DNA from: Rhodosalinus sp041685465
Lineage (GTDB): Bacteria > Pseudomonadota > Alphaproteobacteria > Rhodobacterales > Rhodobacteraceae
Direction: 5' to 3'
Length of the DNA: 10,234 nt
Assembly (NCBI RefSeq): GCF_041685465.1
Contig: NZ_JAWLFS010000103.1
Location: forward strand, 1-10,234
Part shown: piece after piece, positions 1 through 5,872 of the stretch
Layout: each line of letters starts with the position of its first letter
Numbering within the stretch: position 1 is the stretch's first letter
Position numbers and translations under genes: made by a program
The notes under the pieces: model-generated
The model's database searches: none
What the model was told of the DNA's origin: nothing
Seen by the model: the letters and a program-made list of their open reading frames with translations, nothing else

Positions 1-21
1 GGCGCGGGCATGCTCCGGTCT

Positions 22-36
22 GCCGTGCGGCACGGC
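22..36. repeat. Short perfect inverted repeat near the left edge
   Basis: Two 7-bp arms (GCCGTGC and GCACGGC) flank a single central base. The element could form a hairpin on either strand. It lies beyond the pnp terminator, so it probably belongs to whatever lies left of the window. No T-run follows on either strand, so I do not call it a terminator. The rest of 1-133 shows no gene I can support. Confidence 0.4.
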
Positions 37-133
37 TGTCCCCCGACCGGATCGCCCGCAGAGCCACCATGGGACAAATCCGCCGGGGGGGGCAGCCATG
101 CCGCATGTTTGCCCGACAAGGTCGCGGCGCAAG

Positions 134-162
134 AAAAACGGGCGCCCCTCCCGGGACGCCCG
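134..162 (-). terminator. Intrinsic terminator after pnp
   Basis: Read on the minus strand, this is a 10-bp GC-rich stem (arms at 153-162 and 139-148, one G-T wobble) with a GGGA loop, followed at once by five T (134-138). It begins about 30 nt after the pnp stop codon. Stem, loop and T-run together match the Rho-independent pattern closely, so the rpsO-pnp transcript most likely ends here. Confidence 0.9.
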
Positions 163-192
163 CGTCACGCTTTCCAGCCGTCGGGCGAGGCG

Positions 193-2328
193 TCAGCCTT
201 CCGCCTTCTCCGTCGGCTTCATCTCTTCGCCGGTCTCCTGATCGACCATCTTCATCGACAGGCGCACCTTTCCGCGATCGTCGAAGCCGAGGAGCTTGAC
301 CCAGACTTCCTGCCCCTCTTTCAACTCGTCGGAGGGGTGGTTGAGCCGCTTGTTGGCGATCTGGCTGACGTGCACCAGCCCGTCGCGCTTGCCGAAGAAG
401 TTCACGAAGGCGCCGAAGTCCACCAGCTTGACGACCTTGCCCTTGTAGATCTTGCCTTCCTCGGGCTCGGCCACGATGGAGTGGATCATCTCGTAGGCTT
501 TCTCGATCGCCTCCGCGTTGGGCGAGGCGATCTTGATGATGCCGTCGTCGTTGATGTCCACCTTGGCGCCGGATTCCTCGACGATCTCGCGGATCACCTT
601 GCCGCCCGAGCCGATCACTTCGCGGATCTTGTCCACCGGGATCTGCATCGTCTCGATGCGCGGCGCGTGCACGCTGAACTCGCCCGCGGACGACAGCGCC
701 TTGTTCATCTCGCCGAGGATGTGCATCCGCCCGTCCTTCGCCTGCGCGAGGGCCTGGGTCATGATCTCGGGCGTGATGCCCGCGACCTTGATGTCCATCT
801 GCAGCGAGGTGATCCCCTTCTCGGTGCCGGCCACCTTGAAGTCCATGTCGCCGAGGTGATCCTCGTCGCCGAGGATGTCGGTCAGCACCGCGAAGCGGCC
901 GTCGGGCTCGAGGATGAGGCCCATGGCCACGCCCGCGACCGGCGCGCGCAGCGGCACGCCCGCGTCCATCATCGACAGCGAGGCGCCGCAGACGGTCGCC
1001 ATCGAGGAGGAGCCGTTCGACTCGGTGATCTCCGAGACGATGCGGATGGTGTAGGGGAACTCCGTCGGCGCCGGCAGAACGGCCTGCAGCGCGCGCCAGG
1101 CGAGCTTGCCATGCCCGATCTCGCGCCGTCCCGGGGGACCCACGCGACCCGCTTCGCCGACCGAGTAGGGCGGGAAGTTGTAGTGCAGCATGAAGTTCTG
1201 CTTGAAGGTGCCGTGCAGCGCGTCGACGAACTGCTCGTCGTCGCCGGTGCCGAGCGTGGTCACCGCCAGCGCCTGCGTCTCGCCACGGGTGAAGAGCGCC
1301 GAGCCGTGCGTGCGGGGCAGGAGGCCCGTCTCGCTGACGATCGGACGCACGGTGGCGCGGTCGCGCCCGTCGATGCGCGCGCCGCCCTCGATGATGTCGC
1401 CGCGCAGGATCTCGGACTCGAGCTTCTTGAAGGCGTCGCCGAGGTTCTCGTGCGCGAGCTCCTCCTCGGAGAGCTCGGCCTTCACCGCGGCGCGGGCCTC
1501 GGCGATGGCGGTCGTGCGCTCCTGCTTGTCGGAAAGCGCGAAGGCCGCGCGCATCTTCTCCTCGCCGAGCTCCTTCACGCGGGCCGCGAGCGCCGCGTAG
1601 TCCGGCGGGGTGAAGTCGAAGGGCTCCTTCGCGGCTTCCTCGGCGAGATCGACGATCAGGTCCACCACCGGCTTGAGCTGTTCGTGGCCGAACTGCACCG
1701 CGCCCAGCATCTCGTCCTCGGAGAGCTCGTAGGCCTCGGACTCGACCATCATCACCGCGTCGCGGGTGCCCGCGACCACCAGGTCGAGGCGCTGGTCGGG
1801 CGTGAGGCGCAGGTCCTGCATGTCCTCGACGTCGGGGTTGAGGACGTAGTCGCCGTCAACGTAGCCCACGCGGCAGCCCGCGATCGGCCCCATGAAGGGC
1901 ACGCCCGAGATGGTGAGCGCCGCCGAGGCCGCGATCATCGCCACGATGTCCGGATCGTTGACGAGGTCATGGCTCAGAACGGTGCACATCACCAGAACTT
2001 CATGCTTGAAGCCCGGAACGAAGAGCGGGCGGACGGGCCGGTCGATGAGCCGCGCGGTCAGCGTCTCCTTCTCGGTCGGGCGCGCCTCGCGCTTGAAGAA
2101 GCCGCCCGGCACCTTGCCCGCGGCGTAGTATTTCTCCTGATAATGGACCGTGAGCGGGAAGAAGTCCTGCCCCGGCTTCGCCGCCTTGGCGTAGGTGACG
2201 TTGGCCATGACAGAGGTTTCGCCCAGCGTGGCGATCACGGTGCCGTCGGCCTGACGGGCGACCTTGCCCGTCTCCAGCGTGAGGGTCTCTTCCCCCCACT
2301 TCATCGATTTCGTCGTAACGTCGAACAT
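193..2328 (-). CDS. pnp: Polynucleotide phosphorylase (PNPase)
   Basis: This is a cytoplasmic 3'-to-5' exoribonuclease that uses phosphate to release nucleoside diphosphates, and it can work in reverse to add tails. The 711-residue length is normal for the family. Domains in order are a first RNase PH domain (about 10-145), an alpha-helical linker (about 240-310), a second RNase PH domain (about 320-550), a KH domain with GSGG at 573-576, and an S1 domain (about 624-692, core FGAFVNFFGKRDGLVHVSQI). The motif GDEDHLGDMDF carries D488 and D494, which correspond to catalytic D486 and D492 of the E. coli enzyme; FFKRE at 77-81 is the usual phosphate/RNA-channel segment. The ATG start is preceded by AAGGA at a 7-nt spacing. 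It lies 193 nt downstream of rpsO, the conserved bacterial order, and ends before a strong terminator. In E. coli pnp is autoregulated through its leader; whether this holds here is unknown. Identification is essentially certain. Confidence 0.98.
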   Translation of the reverse strand: MFDVTTKSMKWGEETLTLETGKVARQADGTVIATLGETSVMANVTYAKAAKPGQDFFPLTVHYQEKYYAAGKVPGGFFKREARPTEKETLTARLIDRPVRPLFVPGFKHEVLVMCTVLSHDLVNDPDIVAMIAASAALTISGVPFMGPIAGCRVGYVDGDYVLNPDVEDMQDLRLTPDQRLDLVVAGTRDAVMMVESEAYELSEDEMLGAVQFGHEQLKPVVDLIVDLAEEAAKEPFDFTPPDYAALAARVKELGEEKMRAAFALSDKQERTTAIAEARAAVKAELSEEELAHENLGDAFKKLESEILRGDIIEGGARIDGRDRATVRPIVSETGLLPRTHGSALFTRGETQALAVTTLGTGDDEQFVDALHGTFKQNFMLHYNFPPYSVGEAGRVGPPGRREIGHGKLAWRALQAVLPAPTEFPYTIRIVSEITESNGSSSMATVCGASLSMMDAGVPLRAPVAGVAMGLILEPDGRFAVLTDILGDEDHLGDMDFKVAGTEKGITSLQMDIKVAGITPEIMTQALAQAKDGRMHILGEMNKALSSAGEFSVHAPRIETMQIPVDKIREVIGSGGKVIREIVEESGAKVDINDDGIIKIASPNAEAIEKAYEMIHSIVAEPEEGKIYKGKVVKLVDFGAFVNFFGKRDGLVHVSQIANKRLNHPSDELKEGQEVWVKLLGFDDRGKVRLSMKMVDQETGEEMKPTEKAEG

Positions 2329-2419
2329 CTCGTTTCCTTGACTGGCCGTCGGGGCCCATCCCCTCGGGCCGTTTCGCGTCGGAAGGCGCCCTCGCCCTCC
2401 GGCTCCTGTCGTCCTCCTG

Positions 2420-2444
2420 CCGCGCCGTGGAGCCGGCGGCGCGG
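2420..2444 (-). promoter_or_regulatory. Hairpin in the pnp leader
   Basis: Eight-bp complementary arms (2420-2427 and 2437-2444) with a 9-nt loop lie between rpsO and the pnp start. In E. coli, RNase III cuts a longer stem in this leader and PNPase then represses its own translation. This stem is short, so a similar role is only a possibility; GC-rich DNA produces such pairings by chance. Confidence 0.3.
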
Positions 2445-2483
2445 TGCGGCGGATGGGGCGCGCCCGGCACGGGGCCGGATGCG

Positions 2484-2511
2484 AAAAGGGCGCGGGGTCG
2501 CCCGCGCCCTT
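2484..2511 (-). terminator. Intrinsic terminator between rpsO and pnp
   Basis: On the minus strand an 11-bp perfect stem (arms 2501-2511 and 2486-2496) closes a 4-nt CGAC loop and ends in four T (2484-2487, two of them within the stem). It starts about 11 nt after the rpsO stop codon. The short T-run suggests partial termination, as at the E. coli rpsO-pnp junction, where read-through supplies pnp mRNA. I see no clear separate pnp promoter in the remaining 155 nt. Confidence 0.8.
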
Positions 2512-2521
2512 CGTCCCGTGC

Positions 2522-2791
2522 TCAGCGGCGGATGCCGAGACTCTGGATGAGCGTCCGATACCGCTCGACGTCGTTCCCCTTGAGGTAGTCGAGCAGCTTG
2601 CGCCGCTGCGCCACGAGCTTCAGCAGCCCGCGGCGGGAATGGTTGTCCTTCTTGTGCGTCTTGAAGTGCTCGGTGAGCGCCTCGATCCGCTTGGTCAGGA
2701 TCGCGACCTGAACCTCGGGCGAGCCGGTGTCGCCCTCCTTGGTGCCGAAATCGCGGATGACCTCGGCCTTCTTCTCGGCGGTGATCGACAT
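2522..2791 (-). CDS. rpsO: 30S ribosomal protein S15
   Basis: This is a primary 16S rRNA-binding protein of the small-subunit platform, which contacts the central domain and later forms a bridge to the large subunit. The 89-residue length is the family norm. It begins MSITAEKKAEVI and contains the hallmark block HFKTHKKDNHSRRGLL (H42, D49 and S52 correspond to E. coli H41, D48 and S51, which touch the rRNA), ending LIQSLGIRR. The frame is open upstream to 2896, but the ATG at 2791 matches all known S15 N-termini and has GAGGAG eight nt ahead, so the longer form is rejected. It is followed directly by a terminator-like hairpin and then pnp. E. coli S15 represses its own translation; nothing in this leader proves the same here. 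Identification is certain. Confidence 0.98.
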   Translation of the reverse strand: MSITAEKKAEVIRDFGTKEGDTGSPEVQVAILTKRIEALTEHFKTHKKDNHSRRGLLKLVAQRRKLLDYLKGNDVERYRTLIQSLGIRR

Positions 2792-2864
2792 CGGGGTCTC
2801 CTCTCGGGTTCGTCTGCGGCGCGAGCCGGGATGTCGTCCAGCAAGGCCATTGGAGAAACAGCCC

Positions 2865-2881
2865 CGCGCCCCTCCGGCGCG
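2865..2881 (-). promoter_or_regulatory. Hairpin between the RTX gene and rpsO
   Basis: Perfect 6-bp arms (CGCGCC and GGCGCG) enclose a 5-nt GGAGG loop on the minus strand, 54 nt after the RTX stop and 73 nt before the S15 start. It could end the RTX transcript or sit in the rpsO leader. There is no T-run directly after it, so terminator activity is uncertain. Confidence 0.35.
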
Positions 2882-2934
2882 TGACTGCGTGTACATAGGA
2901 GAAACGGGCGGCGAAGGGAAGGGGCCGCGGACGA

Positions 2935-4158
2935 TCAGCCCGCCGCGCGGGGGATGAGCGTGACGGCCTGCGCCGTCAGCCCGGAGGCGGCCGGCAGCGT
3001 GGCGAGCGCCTCGCCGTCGAGGAACAGGCGCAGCGTCTCCGGATCGTCGGCATCCGGCACCACCGTCACCTGCGGTGCCGGTCCGTCCGCGGCGTGCCGG
3101 ACGGCGATGCGATCCTCGGACGCGAAATCCACGACCTGCACCGGGTCGCCTGCCAGCCGGTCGTCGAGCACGACGCTGTCCGCGCCGCCGCCCGTGGTCA
3201 CGACGTCGCCACGCCCGGCGAGGATCGTGTCCTCCCCCGCGCCGCCGTTGAGGTAGTCGGGCGCGTCGGTCTCCTGTCCCTCGGTGTCGAAGACCGCGCC
3301 CGAGAGCAGGTCGTCGCCGCGTCCGCCGAAGAGGCTGTCGGCGCCGGTGCCGCCCACGAGCGTGTCGTTGCCGTCGTGGCCGTGTATCGCGTCGGCGCCC
3401 GCGCCGCCGCGCAGGTGGTCGGCGCCGCCACCGCCCTGAAGCGAGTCGTCGCCATCGCCGCCGATCAGCGTGTCGTCGCCGATGTGCCCGAACAGGCTGT
3501 CCGCGCCTGTGCCCCCGGCGAGCAGGTCGTCGCCCCCCTCACCGTCGAGGCGGTCGTCGCCGTCGCCGCCGGCGAGCGTGTCGTCGCCCGTGCCGCCGCG
3601 CAGGTGATCGGCGCCGGTCCCCCCCGCCAACGCGTCGTCGCCCCCGTATCCGTTGATCCAGTCGTCGCCCGCGCCGCCCGCGATCAGGTCATCCGCCGCG
3701 CCGCCGCTCAGCGTGTCGGCCGCGTCCGTCCCGTGCAGCGCACCGGGCATGTCCGGCGCGGGAAGTTCGGCCGCGGTGACCGGTCCCGTCGCCATGATCC
3801 CGCCCAGACGCCAGGTGTCCGCCGTGGAAGGTCCGTCGCCCGGCCTCTCGCCCGGCCCTTCGTCCTGTGTTTCCCCCTGCGCGTCACCGTCGGCCGCGCC
3901 GGGCGGCGCGGCGGCGCCTCCGGCCTCCGTGTCGGGCGCGTCCGCCTCCGACGCCGACGCGTCGGGGGCCGGAGCCGCCGGATCGTTCTCGGCCGCGTCG
4001 AGGAGCGCCGACAAATTCACGCCGCGGTCGTCGTCCCCGGGGTGGCCCGTATCCTCCGCCGGGTCGGCGGATGGCTCCGCATCCTCCTCGGACTCGGCAC
4101 CGAGCAACACCATCGACCCCATCAGGGCCATGCCCATCACCCCGGCCAGAAGAAGCAT
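2935..4158 (-). CDS. RTX-type calcium-binding repeat protein
   Basis: This predicted 407-residue protein has three parts. Residues 1-22 form a hydrophobic stretch (MLLLAGVMGMALMGSMVLLG) that looks like a signal anchor. Residues 23-145 are acidic and rich in Ala, Pro, Asp and Gly, so probably disordered. Residues 152-286 are fifteen back-to-back nonapeptides of the GGxGxDxLx type, the parallel beta-roll that folds on binding calcium; three more units follow at 305-331 after an 18-residue interruption. The last 75 residues (from about VQVVDFASEDRI) look like a beta-rich cap. A GTG start seven codons earlier is possible, but the ATG at 4158 has GAGGAA seven nt ahead. There is no protease, lipase or toxin domain and no type I secretion gene nearby, so its role is open: a cell-envelope or secreted structural protein is the best guess. 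The RTX assignment is firm; function is unknown. Confidence 0.85.
   Translation of the reverse strand: MLLLAGVMGMALMGSMVLLGAESEEDAEPSADPAEDTGHPGDDDRGVNLSALLDAAENDPAAPAPDASASEADAPDTEAGGAAAPPGAADGDAQGETQDEGPGERPGDGPSTADTWRLGGIMATGPVTAAELPAPDMPGALHGTDAADTLSGGAADDLIAGGAGDDWINGYGGDDALAGGTGADHLRGGTGDDTLAGGDGDDRLDGEGGDDLLAGGTGADSLFGHIGDDTLIGGDGDDSLQGGGGADHLRGGAGADAIHGHDGNDTLVGGTGADSLFGGRGDDLLSGAVFDTEGQETDAPDYLNGGAGEDTILAGRGDVVTTGGGADSVVLDDRLAGDPVQVVDFASEDRIAVRHAADGPAPQVTVVPDADDPETLRLFLDGEALATLPAASGLTAQAVTLIPRAAG
3301..3705 (-). repeat. RTX nonapeptide-coding repeats (15 x 27 bp)
   Basis: Fifteen contiguous 27-bp units encode the glycine- and aspartate-rich nonapeptides of the RTX protein. Units have diverged, yet several pairs stay close, for example GGTGADSLF, which occurs twice, and GGTGADHLR/GGGGADHLR. 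This suggests growth by duplication followed by drift. The pattern is a protein-level repeat, not an unstable DNA satellite. Confidence 0.85.
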
Positions 4159-4251
4159 CGCACCGTTCCTCGCACACACCCCCGCGGCGCAGGGTCCGTC
4201 ACATGCAGCGGTACGGCAAGTCTTTCCGGATCAGGTGGTTAACGCCGCGCA

Positions 4252-4548
4252 TCAGGGCTCCGACGATCCCTGCGCATCCTGGATCTGCTCGATCACGCGG
4301 CTCGCCAGATCGCCGAGCAGCGGCACGAACTCGATCCGGGCGAGCACCGCGACGAGCACGGACACGAGGATCGAGGCCCCGATGACCGTGCCGAGGCCGA
4401 AGGCGAGCCCCCGCAGGAACTGGAAGGCCATCACCTTGAGGACCGAATTGTGGATGCGCACGATCCTGTGCGCGACGATGTCTTCCAGTGCGCTGGCGAG
4501 ACGGCGCCCGGTCTCGCGGTCCAGCGGTTCGCGCGGGGGCTCAGCCAT
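4252..4548 (-). CDS. DUF5665 small membrane protein
   Basis: This is a 98-residue protein. The first half is charged and helical (MAEPPREPLDRETGRRLASALEDIV), followed by FLRGLAFGLGTVIGASILVS leading into one hydrophobic segment at about residues 58-78, then a short tail with LLGDLASRVIEQIQ. The run of FLRG, FGLGTVIGA and the following 'F(I/V)P' segment matches the DUF5665 family as I remember it. A single-span inner-membrane protein is expected; no reaction is known. The ATG at 4548 is chosen because AAGGAGG lies 9 nt upstream and because a longer version would be made of repeat-encoded Gly-Pro-Arg-Pro. It overlaps the end of the DUF1643 gene by 8 nt, so the two are probably translationally coupled. 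The coding part is intact, but its upstream sequence is cut by the assembly gap. Confidence 0.8.
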   Translation of the reverse strand: MAEPPREPLDRETGRRLASALEDIVAHRIVRIHNSVLKVMAFQFLRGLAFGLGTVIGASILVSVLVAVLARIEFVPLLGDLASRVIEQIQDAQGSSEP

Positions 4549-5245
4549 GCGGCGCGGCCTCCTTCCGGGTCTCGGGCCGGGTCTCGGGCCNNNNNNNNNN
4601 NNNNNNNNNNNNNNNNNNNNNNNNNNNNNNNNNNNNNNNNNNNNNNNNNNNNNNNNNNNNNNNNNNNNNNNNNNNNNNNNNNNNNNNNNNCCGGGTCTCG
4701 GGCCGGGTCTCGGGCCAGATCTCGGGCCAGGGTTCGGGCTGGCGTGCATAGGCGACGTAGAGCGGATGGCGCGGATGTCCCGCCTGCGTCAGGCCGAGGT
4801 GGTGCACCGGCACGCCGGCCTCCGCCAGGAGCCGCGCCACCGCGCCCCCCCGATCCAGATGCGCGCCGTGGGTGCCCCAGGCGGCGACGGTGCGGTCGGC
4901 GGCGCAGGCAGCCTCCCGGATGGCGCGGTCGTTCTCGGGCCCCACGGGATCGGCGGCGCGGCGCATCGCCTTCGGGTCGGTGTCGCGCCAGGCGAAGATG
5001 TTGGTCACGGTGAAGCCACCATGGCCGAGTGCCCGCGCCCGGCGCTCGCAGCGTTCGACGGTGGGATCGTTCTGCACCTCGGTGGCGGTCGAGGGGTTCA
5101 GCATGACGAAATGCACGTGCCCGCCGCCGGTGTCCCAGACCCGGGTGAGCAGGTAGCGATAGCGCAGGCAGGGTGAGTAGACGGCGACCGAATCGGCGTC
5201 GCCCTTGCGGTGCCTGCGCGTGACCAGTCCCGCCTCGTCGATCAT
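4541..5245 (-). CDS. DUF1643 protein with a (PETR)n tail, interrupted by a gap
   Basis: The conserved part (about residues 1-168) has the DUF1643 hallmarks: YRYLLTRVW, the strongly conserved FVMLNPSTA followed by NDPTVERCERRA, FTVTNIFAWR, then AADPVGPEND and a closing HPLYVAYARQPEPWP. The family is a small cytoplasmic protein of unknown function. The start ATG at 5245 has GGAAAGG upstream; the frame stays open far beyond it, but that region does not look like protein. After the conserved end, the chain continues as PEPW, PEIW, PETR, PETR, then 100 undetermined bases, then PETR, PETR and KEAAPHG with a stop. The family normally ends near PEPWP, so the tail is an extension that appears to have grown from that motif. 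True length is unknown: 234 residues is only the nominal value with 100 N. Confidence 0.8.
   Translation of the reverse strand: MIDEAGLVTRRHRKGDADSVAVYSPCLRYRYLLTRVWDTGGGHVHFVMLNPSTATEVQNDPTVERCERRARALGHGGFTVTNIFAWRDTDPKAMRRAADPVGPENDRAIREAACAADRTVAAWGTHGAHLDRGGAVARLLAEAGVPVHHLGLTQAGHPRHPLYVAYARQPEPWPEIWPETRPETRXXXXXXXXXXXXXXXXXXXXXXXXXXXXXXXXXXPETRPETRKEAAPHG
4558..4564 (-). promoter_or_regulatory. Shine-Dalgarno of the DUF5665 gene, inside the DUF1643 gene
   Basis: AAGGAGG on the minus strand, 9 nt before the ATG at 4548, is a near-perfect match to the anti-Shine-Dalgarno of 16S rRNA. It lies inside the last codons of the DUF1643 gene and starts immediately after the last 12-bp tandem repeat unit. 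It decides the DUF5665 start. Confidence 0.8.
4565..4738 (-). repeat. 12-bp tandem repeat encoding (PETR)n, collapsed in the assembly
   Basis: On the plus strand the unit is CCGGGTCTCGGG. Two full copies and two bases of a third (4565-4590) precede the gap; two identical copies (4691-4714) follow it, and then two diverged copies (CCAGATCTCGGG and CCAGGGTTCGGG, 4715-4738). On the minus strand the units encode Pro-Glu-Thr-Arg, with the diverged ones giving Pro-Glu-Ile-Trp and Pro-Glu-Pro-Trp. Because the unit is 12 bp, changes in copy number keep the DUF1643 frame open. Confidence 0.9.
4591..4690. other. Assembly gap of exactly 100 N
   Basis: One hundred undetermined bases, a common placeholder for a gap of unknown size. 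The repeat is out of register across it: an unbroken array would need a gap length of 10 plus a multiple of 12, and 100 does not fit. The reading frame nevertheless stays continuous with the nominal length. Confidence 0.95.
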
Positions 5246-5278
5246 CGTCGTCCTTTCCCTGCGGCGCGACGCCTCACT

Positions 5279-5293
5279 GGCGCTGTCAGCGCC
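5279..5293 (-). promoter_or_regulatory. Perfect inverted repeat in the DUF1643 leader
   Basis: GGCGCT and AGCGCC flank a 3-nt centre, about 33 nt before the DUF1643 start. It could be an operator or a small leader hairpin. No known regulator box is recognised. Confidence 0.4.
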
Positions 5294-5317
5294 GCGCGCC
5301 CCTGCGCTCGGGATAGC

Positions 5318-5346
5318 GTCAAGCAGAAAAACGAGACACTTGTCAA
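5318..5346 (-). promoter_or_regulatory. Possible promoter for the DUF1643-DUF5665 pair
   Basis: A perfect TTGACA (5341-5346, minus strand) lies in an AT-richer patch about 95 nt upstream of the DUF1643 start. The hexamer 17 nt downstream (CTTGAC) is a poor -10 match, so only the -35 element is convincing. No other promoter candidate is better in this interval. Confidence 0.3.
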
Positions 5347-5724
5347 AAGATGATCGGGCGTTGGCCCCTGGGAAGGGATGATCCGATCTGTCCGTTCGGA
5401 TGCATTGGGCTCCGGGCCCGGGTGTCTGAAACCGGCCCCTCGGCGCTTGCGTCGCATGATTCGGGGGATCTGCCTGCCCATGCGGGCCATGGGGGCGGGT
5501 GAGGGCAAACCCCCTCGCGTGTGAGCGCAGTTCGCCGAAGGAGGAACGTCTCGCCAGATGGAACCGGGGCCAGCCCATGCGCCGCCCGCGGTCGCGTAAC
5601 CGGCCGGACGCAGCCTCCTGTCTTTCGAGCGTCAGCGGTTCCGCGGCGCAGGGCGGCACCCCGCGAGCCGCGTGGGAGCAGGCGCGTTTGCCGCCGCCGG
5701 AACCGCCGGCAGACCCGGGGCGAC

Positions 5725-5751
5725 AAAAAGAGGCTCCGGCTGTTGAGCGCC
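5725..5751 (-). terminator. Weak terminator candidate after the metal transporter operon
   Basis: On the minus strand a short stem (GAGC paired with GCTC, extended by one pair past a bulge) is followed within a few bases by five T (5725-5729). It lies about 120 nt after the last permease stop codon. The stem is weak, but this is the only T-run of this kind downstream of the operon. Confidence 0.3.
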
Positions 5752-5872
5752 CCCTTTCCCTCCCCGCGATCATCGCGCGGGACGGGCGGACCGGTCGCTC
5801 TGCTGGGGGTGCAGGGCGGGAGGGGGGCGCCGTCCCCACGCGCGACCCGCATCGCACGTCGCGTCAGGCGGA

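Larger units (their letters stand above)
5246..5872. other. 627-bp intergenic region without a supported gene
   Basis: Frames are open here on both strands, but their translations are Arg/Pro/Ala/Gly-rich low-complexity text with no recognisable family. What I can point to is a weak terminator candidate at the left-moving end of the transporter operon, a 13-bp palindrome (5765-5777), a 6-bp inverted repeat (5381-5386 with 5396-5401), and a promoter-like TTGACA upstream of the DUF1643 gene. A plus-strand 13-codon frame (5558-5599) has AAGGAGGAA ahead of it, but the spacing is long and no gene follows on that strand. Confidence 0.5.

Noticed and set aside
10..2550. An 846-codon open frame on the plus strand opposite pnp and rpsO
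   Set aside because: It is antisense to two certain genes. Its translation is His/Asp/Arg/Leu-rich with no family resemblance, as expected from codon bias in GC-rich DNA.
4159..4179. GTG start seven codons earlier for the RTX protein
   Set aside because: The ATG at 4158 has a better-placed GAGGAA and begins directly with the hydrophobic segment; the longer form cannot be fully excluded.
3094..4242. A 382-codon plus-strand open frame opposite the RTX gene
   Set aside because: Its repetitive Val/Ala-rich text is the complement of the RTX repeats; no independent gene signal.
4565..4738. Possible CRISPR or satellite repeat
   Set aside because: The units are 12 bp, contiguous, without spacers and in frame with a gene; this is a coding tandem repeat.
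4549..4749. Longer DUF5665 protein starting within the repeat region
   Set aside because: The extension would be Gly-Pro-Arg-Pro repeat text read in the wrong frame through the gap; the ATG at 4548 has a near-perfect ribosome binding site.
5558..5599. Plus-strand 13-codon frame with AAGGAGGAA upstream, possible leader peptide
   Set aside because: Spacing to the ATG is long, no plus-strand gene follows, and nothing in the peptide suggests attenuation.
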